Shown: one piece after another, positions 5,005 to 6,309 of the stretch
How positions within the stretch are numbered: the first letter of the stretch is position 1
How the letters are laid out: each line of letters starts with the position of its first letter
NCBI GenBank assembly: GCA_003564735.1
Contig: PXEK01000129.1
Coordinates: 1-6,309, forward strand
From: Cryomorphaceae bacterium
GTDB lineage: Bacteria > Bacteroidota > Bacteroidia > Flavobacteriales_G > Salibacteraceae
DNA length: 6,309 bases
Direction of reading: 5' to 3'
The notes under the pieces: model-generated
The model's input: the letters and a program-made list of their open reading frames with translations, nothing else
The model's database searches: none
What the model was told of the DNA's origin: nothing
Made by a program: the position numbers and the translations under genes

Positions 5005-6309
5005 ATGAAATTCCAAACCTTAAATAACATTGGCGGCTGGGTAGCTTTTGCCGTTGCATTTATAACATACGCCCTCACCATCGAACCCACTACAAGTTTT
5101 TGGGATTGCGGCGAATACATTGCAACCTCCTACAAACTATTGGTTGGTCACCCCCCCGGGGCTCCTACTTTTATGATGCTGGGCCGTCTCTTTTCTCTAT
5201 TTGTGAGCACGGAGTACGTGGCTATGGCCATAAACCTGATGAGTGCCCTTTCCAGTGCTCTTTGTATTTTATTCATGTTTTGGTCAGGCACTTACTTAGC
5301 TAAAAAGTTTATTCCCGGTGAGGAATTAACAGGCGCAAATGCCATCGCCGTTTTAGGTAGTGCTATGGTGGGTGCCTTAGCGTTCACTTTTAGCGATACG
5401 TTTTGGTTCAGTGCAGTTGAGGGTGAGGTTTATGCCATGTCATCTTTTTGTACCGCCCTTGTATTTTGGGGAATACTCAAGTGGGAGTCTGTTGCAGATC
5501 AACCCCACTCCACAAAATGGCTTGTATTTATTTGGTTTGTTATCGGGCTCTCCATAGGTGTCCACCTGCTCAACCTACTTGCCATCCCTGCTATCGTTTT
5601 CGTGTACTATTTTAAACGGTACACCCCAACTCTAAAAGGAAGCGCTATTGCCTTCGTTCTTTCGGTCTTTATCTTGGGCTTTGTACAAATCATTCTAATA
5701 CCGCAAATAGTAAATATATCCGCGAAATTTGAGTTGTTATTTACCAACTCCTTCGGTATGCCTTTCCATACGGGCTCAATTGTTTTCGGTCTTTTAGTGA
5801 TAGGTGCGCTTACCTACGGACTCATGTACACCCAAAAACGAAATCAAGTATTGGCCAACACGGCTTTATTGAGTTTTACCGTTTTACTTATCGGCTATAC
5901 CAGTTTTGGAATGATATTGATTCGGTCAAATGCTAGTCCGACAATCGACCAAAACAACCCCGAGAACATGGTGAATTTACTGTCATATCTCAAACGAGAA
6001 CAATACGGTGATTCTCCCTTGGTAAAAGGTCACTCTTTCAACTCCCCGCTGGATAACCGCAAGCCCTACTTGGACGGTTCTCCCGTATATTACCCTGACC
6101 CGGAAACCGGGCGTTATGAAATAGCCGACGATAAAAAGGGTTCTATTCCCAACTATGCATCTGAGTTTGATATCTTGTTCCCTAGAATGTGGAGTTCCAA
6201 AAGTAACCACGTAAGTGCCTACAAAGCTTGGAGTAACTTTAAAGGAAAACCCATTCAATACCGAACAATCGACGGACAAACACAAACGATTTACAAACCC
6301 ACCTTTGGA
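5005..6309 (+). CDS. DUF2723 / GT117-family polytopic membrane glycosyltransferase (partial, C-terminus outside window)
   Basis: The reading frame is open from ATG 5005 to the right edge, 435 codons. The first membrane helix (about 9-26) is followed by the family signature EPTTSFWDCGEYIATSYKL (27-45) and VGHPPGAPTFMMLGRLFS (47-64). D34 and E37 sit in the first outer loop, where GT-C enzymes keep their catalytic acid. Further hydrophobic segments lie near 78-98, 115-135, 145-160, 172-200, 213-233, 256-275 and 286-307. After them comes a hydrophilic stretch starting NPENMVNLLSYLKREQYGDSPLV, also typical of the family. Members usually run to about 1000 residues, so more than half is missing here. 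The family is related to human TMEM260, a protein O-mannosyltransferase, so transfer of a sugar from a lipid-linked donor to periplasmic proteins or glycans is likely; donor and acceptor are not known from the sequence. AGAGAG just before the start is a possible weak ribosome site. Confidence 0.9.
   Translation, partial: MKFQTLNNIGGWVAFAVAFITYALTIEPTTSFWDCGEYIATSYKLLVGHPPGAPTFMMLGRLFSLFVSTEYVAMAINLMSALSSALCILFMFWSGTYLAKKFIPGEELTGANAIAVLGSAMVGALAFTFSDTFWFSAVEGEVYAMSSFCTALVFWGILKWESVADQPHSTKWLVFIWFVIGLSIGVHLLNLLAIPAIVFVYYFKRYTPTLKGSAIAFVLSVFILGFVQIILIPQIVNISAKFELLFTNSFGMPFHTGSIVFGLLVIGALTYGLMYTQKRNQVLANTALLSFTVLLIGYTSFGMILIRSNASPTIDQNNPENMVNLLSYLKREQYGDSPLVKGHSFNSPLDNRKPYLDGSPVYYPDPETGRYEIADDKKGSIPNYASEFDILFPRMWSSKSNHVSAYKAWSNFKGKPIQYRTIDGQTQTIYKPTFG

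Noticed and set aside
5983..6285. Minus-strand frame of 100 residues opposite the GT117 gene.
   Set aside because: The plus strand here encodes the conserved hydrophilic part of the GT117 family in one uninterrupted frame, so the opposite frame is a shadow.
1..6309. CRISPR array, tRNA, rRNA, insertion sequence or phage genes.
   Set aside because: No regularly spaced repeats, no tRNA-like cloverleaf, no transposase or integrase motifs and no terminal inverted repeats were seen on reading both strands.

Overview
The window looks like chromosomal DNA from a member of the Bacteroidota, probably a gliding or environmental Flavobacteriia/Cytophagia-like lineage. It carries an OMP-beta-barrel TonB-dependent receptor with a carboxypeptidase-regulatory-like N-terminus, a type IX secretion system (T9SS) type B C-terminal domain (CHU_C) and a DUF2723/GT117 membrane glycosyltransferase. 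It also has moderate GC, weak Shine-Dalgarno sites and promoter boxes of the Bacteroidota form TAnnTTTG. No species can be named from the sequence alone. I see no insertion sequences, CRISPR arrays, tRNA or rRNA.

Layout: positions 1-1690 (minus) hold the N-terminal 563 codons of a TonB-dependent outer-membrane receptor that runs off the left edge. A 234-bp gap follows, with a perfect Bacteroidota promoter for the receptor and short repeated motifs. Positions 1925-3244 (minus) encode a 439-residue single-pass membrane protein that looks like an anti-sigma factor in its first 50 residues and ends in a CHU_C domain. It overlaps by 8 nt the 3' end of an ECF sigma factor gene (best start 3803, minus), so the two form a translationally coupled pair. 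After a divergent intergenic region, positions 4031-4807 (plus) encode MazG, probably read from a leaderless transcript. A 197-bp spacer with weak hairpins and an inverted repeat leads to a DUF2723/GT117 polytopic membrane protein at 5005, which runs off the right edge.

Working together: the central point of interest is the sigma/anti-sigma pair. The sigma factor would be held at the inner membrane by the short cytoplasmic head of its partner. The partner's periplasmic part is a long acidic linker, Ig/PKD-like modules and a T9SS sorting-type domain. A domain normally used as a cargo export signal is thus placed on a membrane-anchored regulator that has no cleavable signal peptide. My inference is that it senses T9SS activity, or some other envelope state, and releases the sigma factor in response. 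The receptor downstream has no N-terminal signalling (STN) extension and its own promoter, so it is not an obvious FecA-type partner. MazG and the GT117 protein are probably independent housekeeping or envelope functions.
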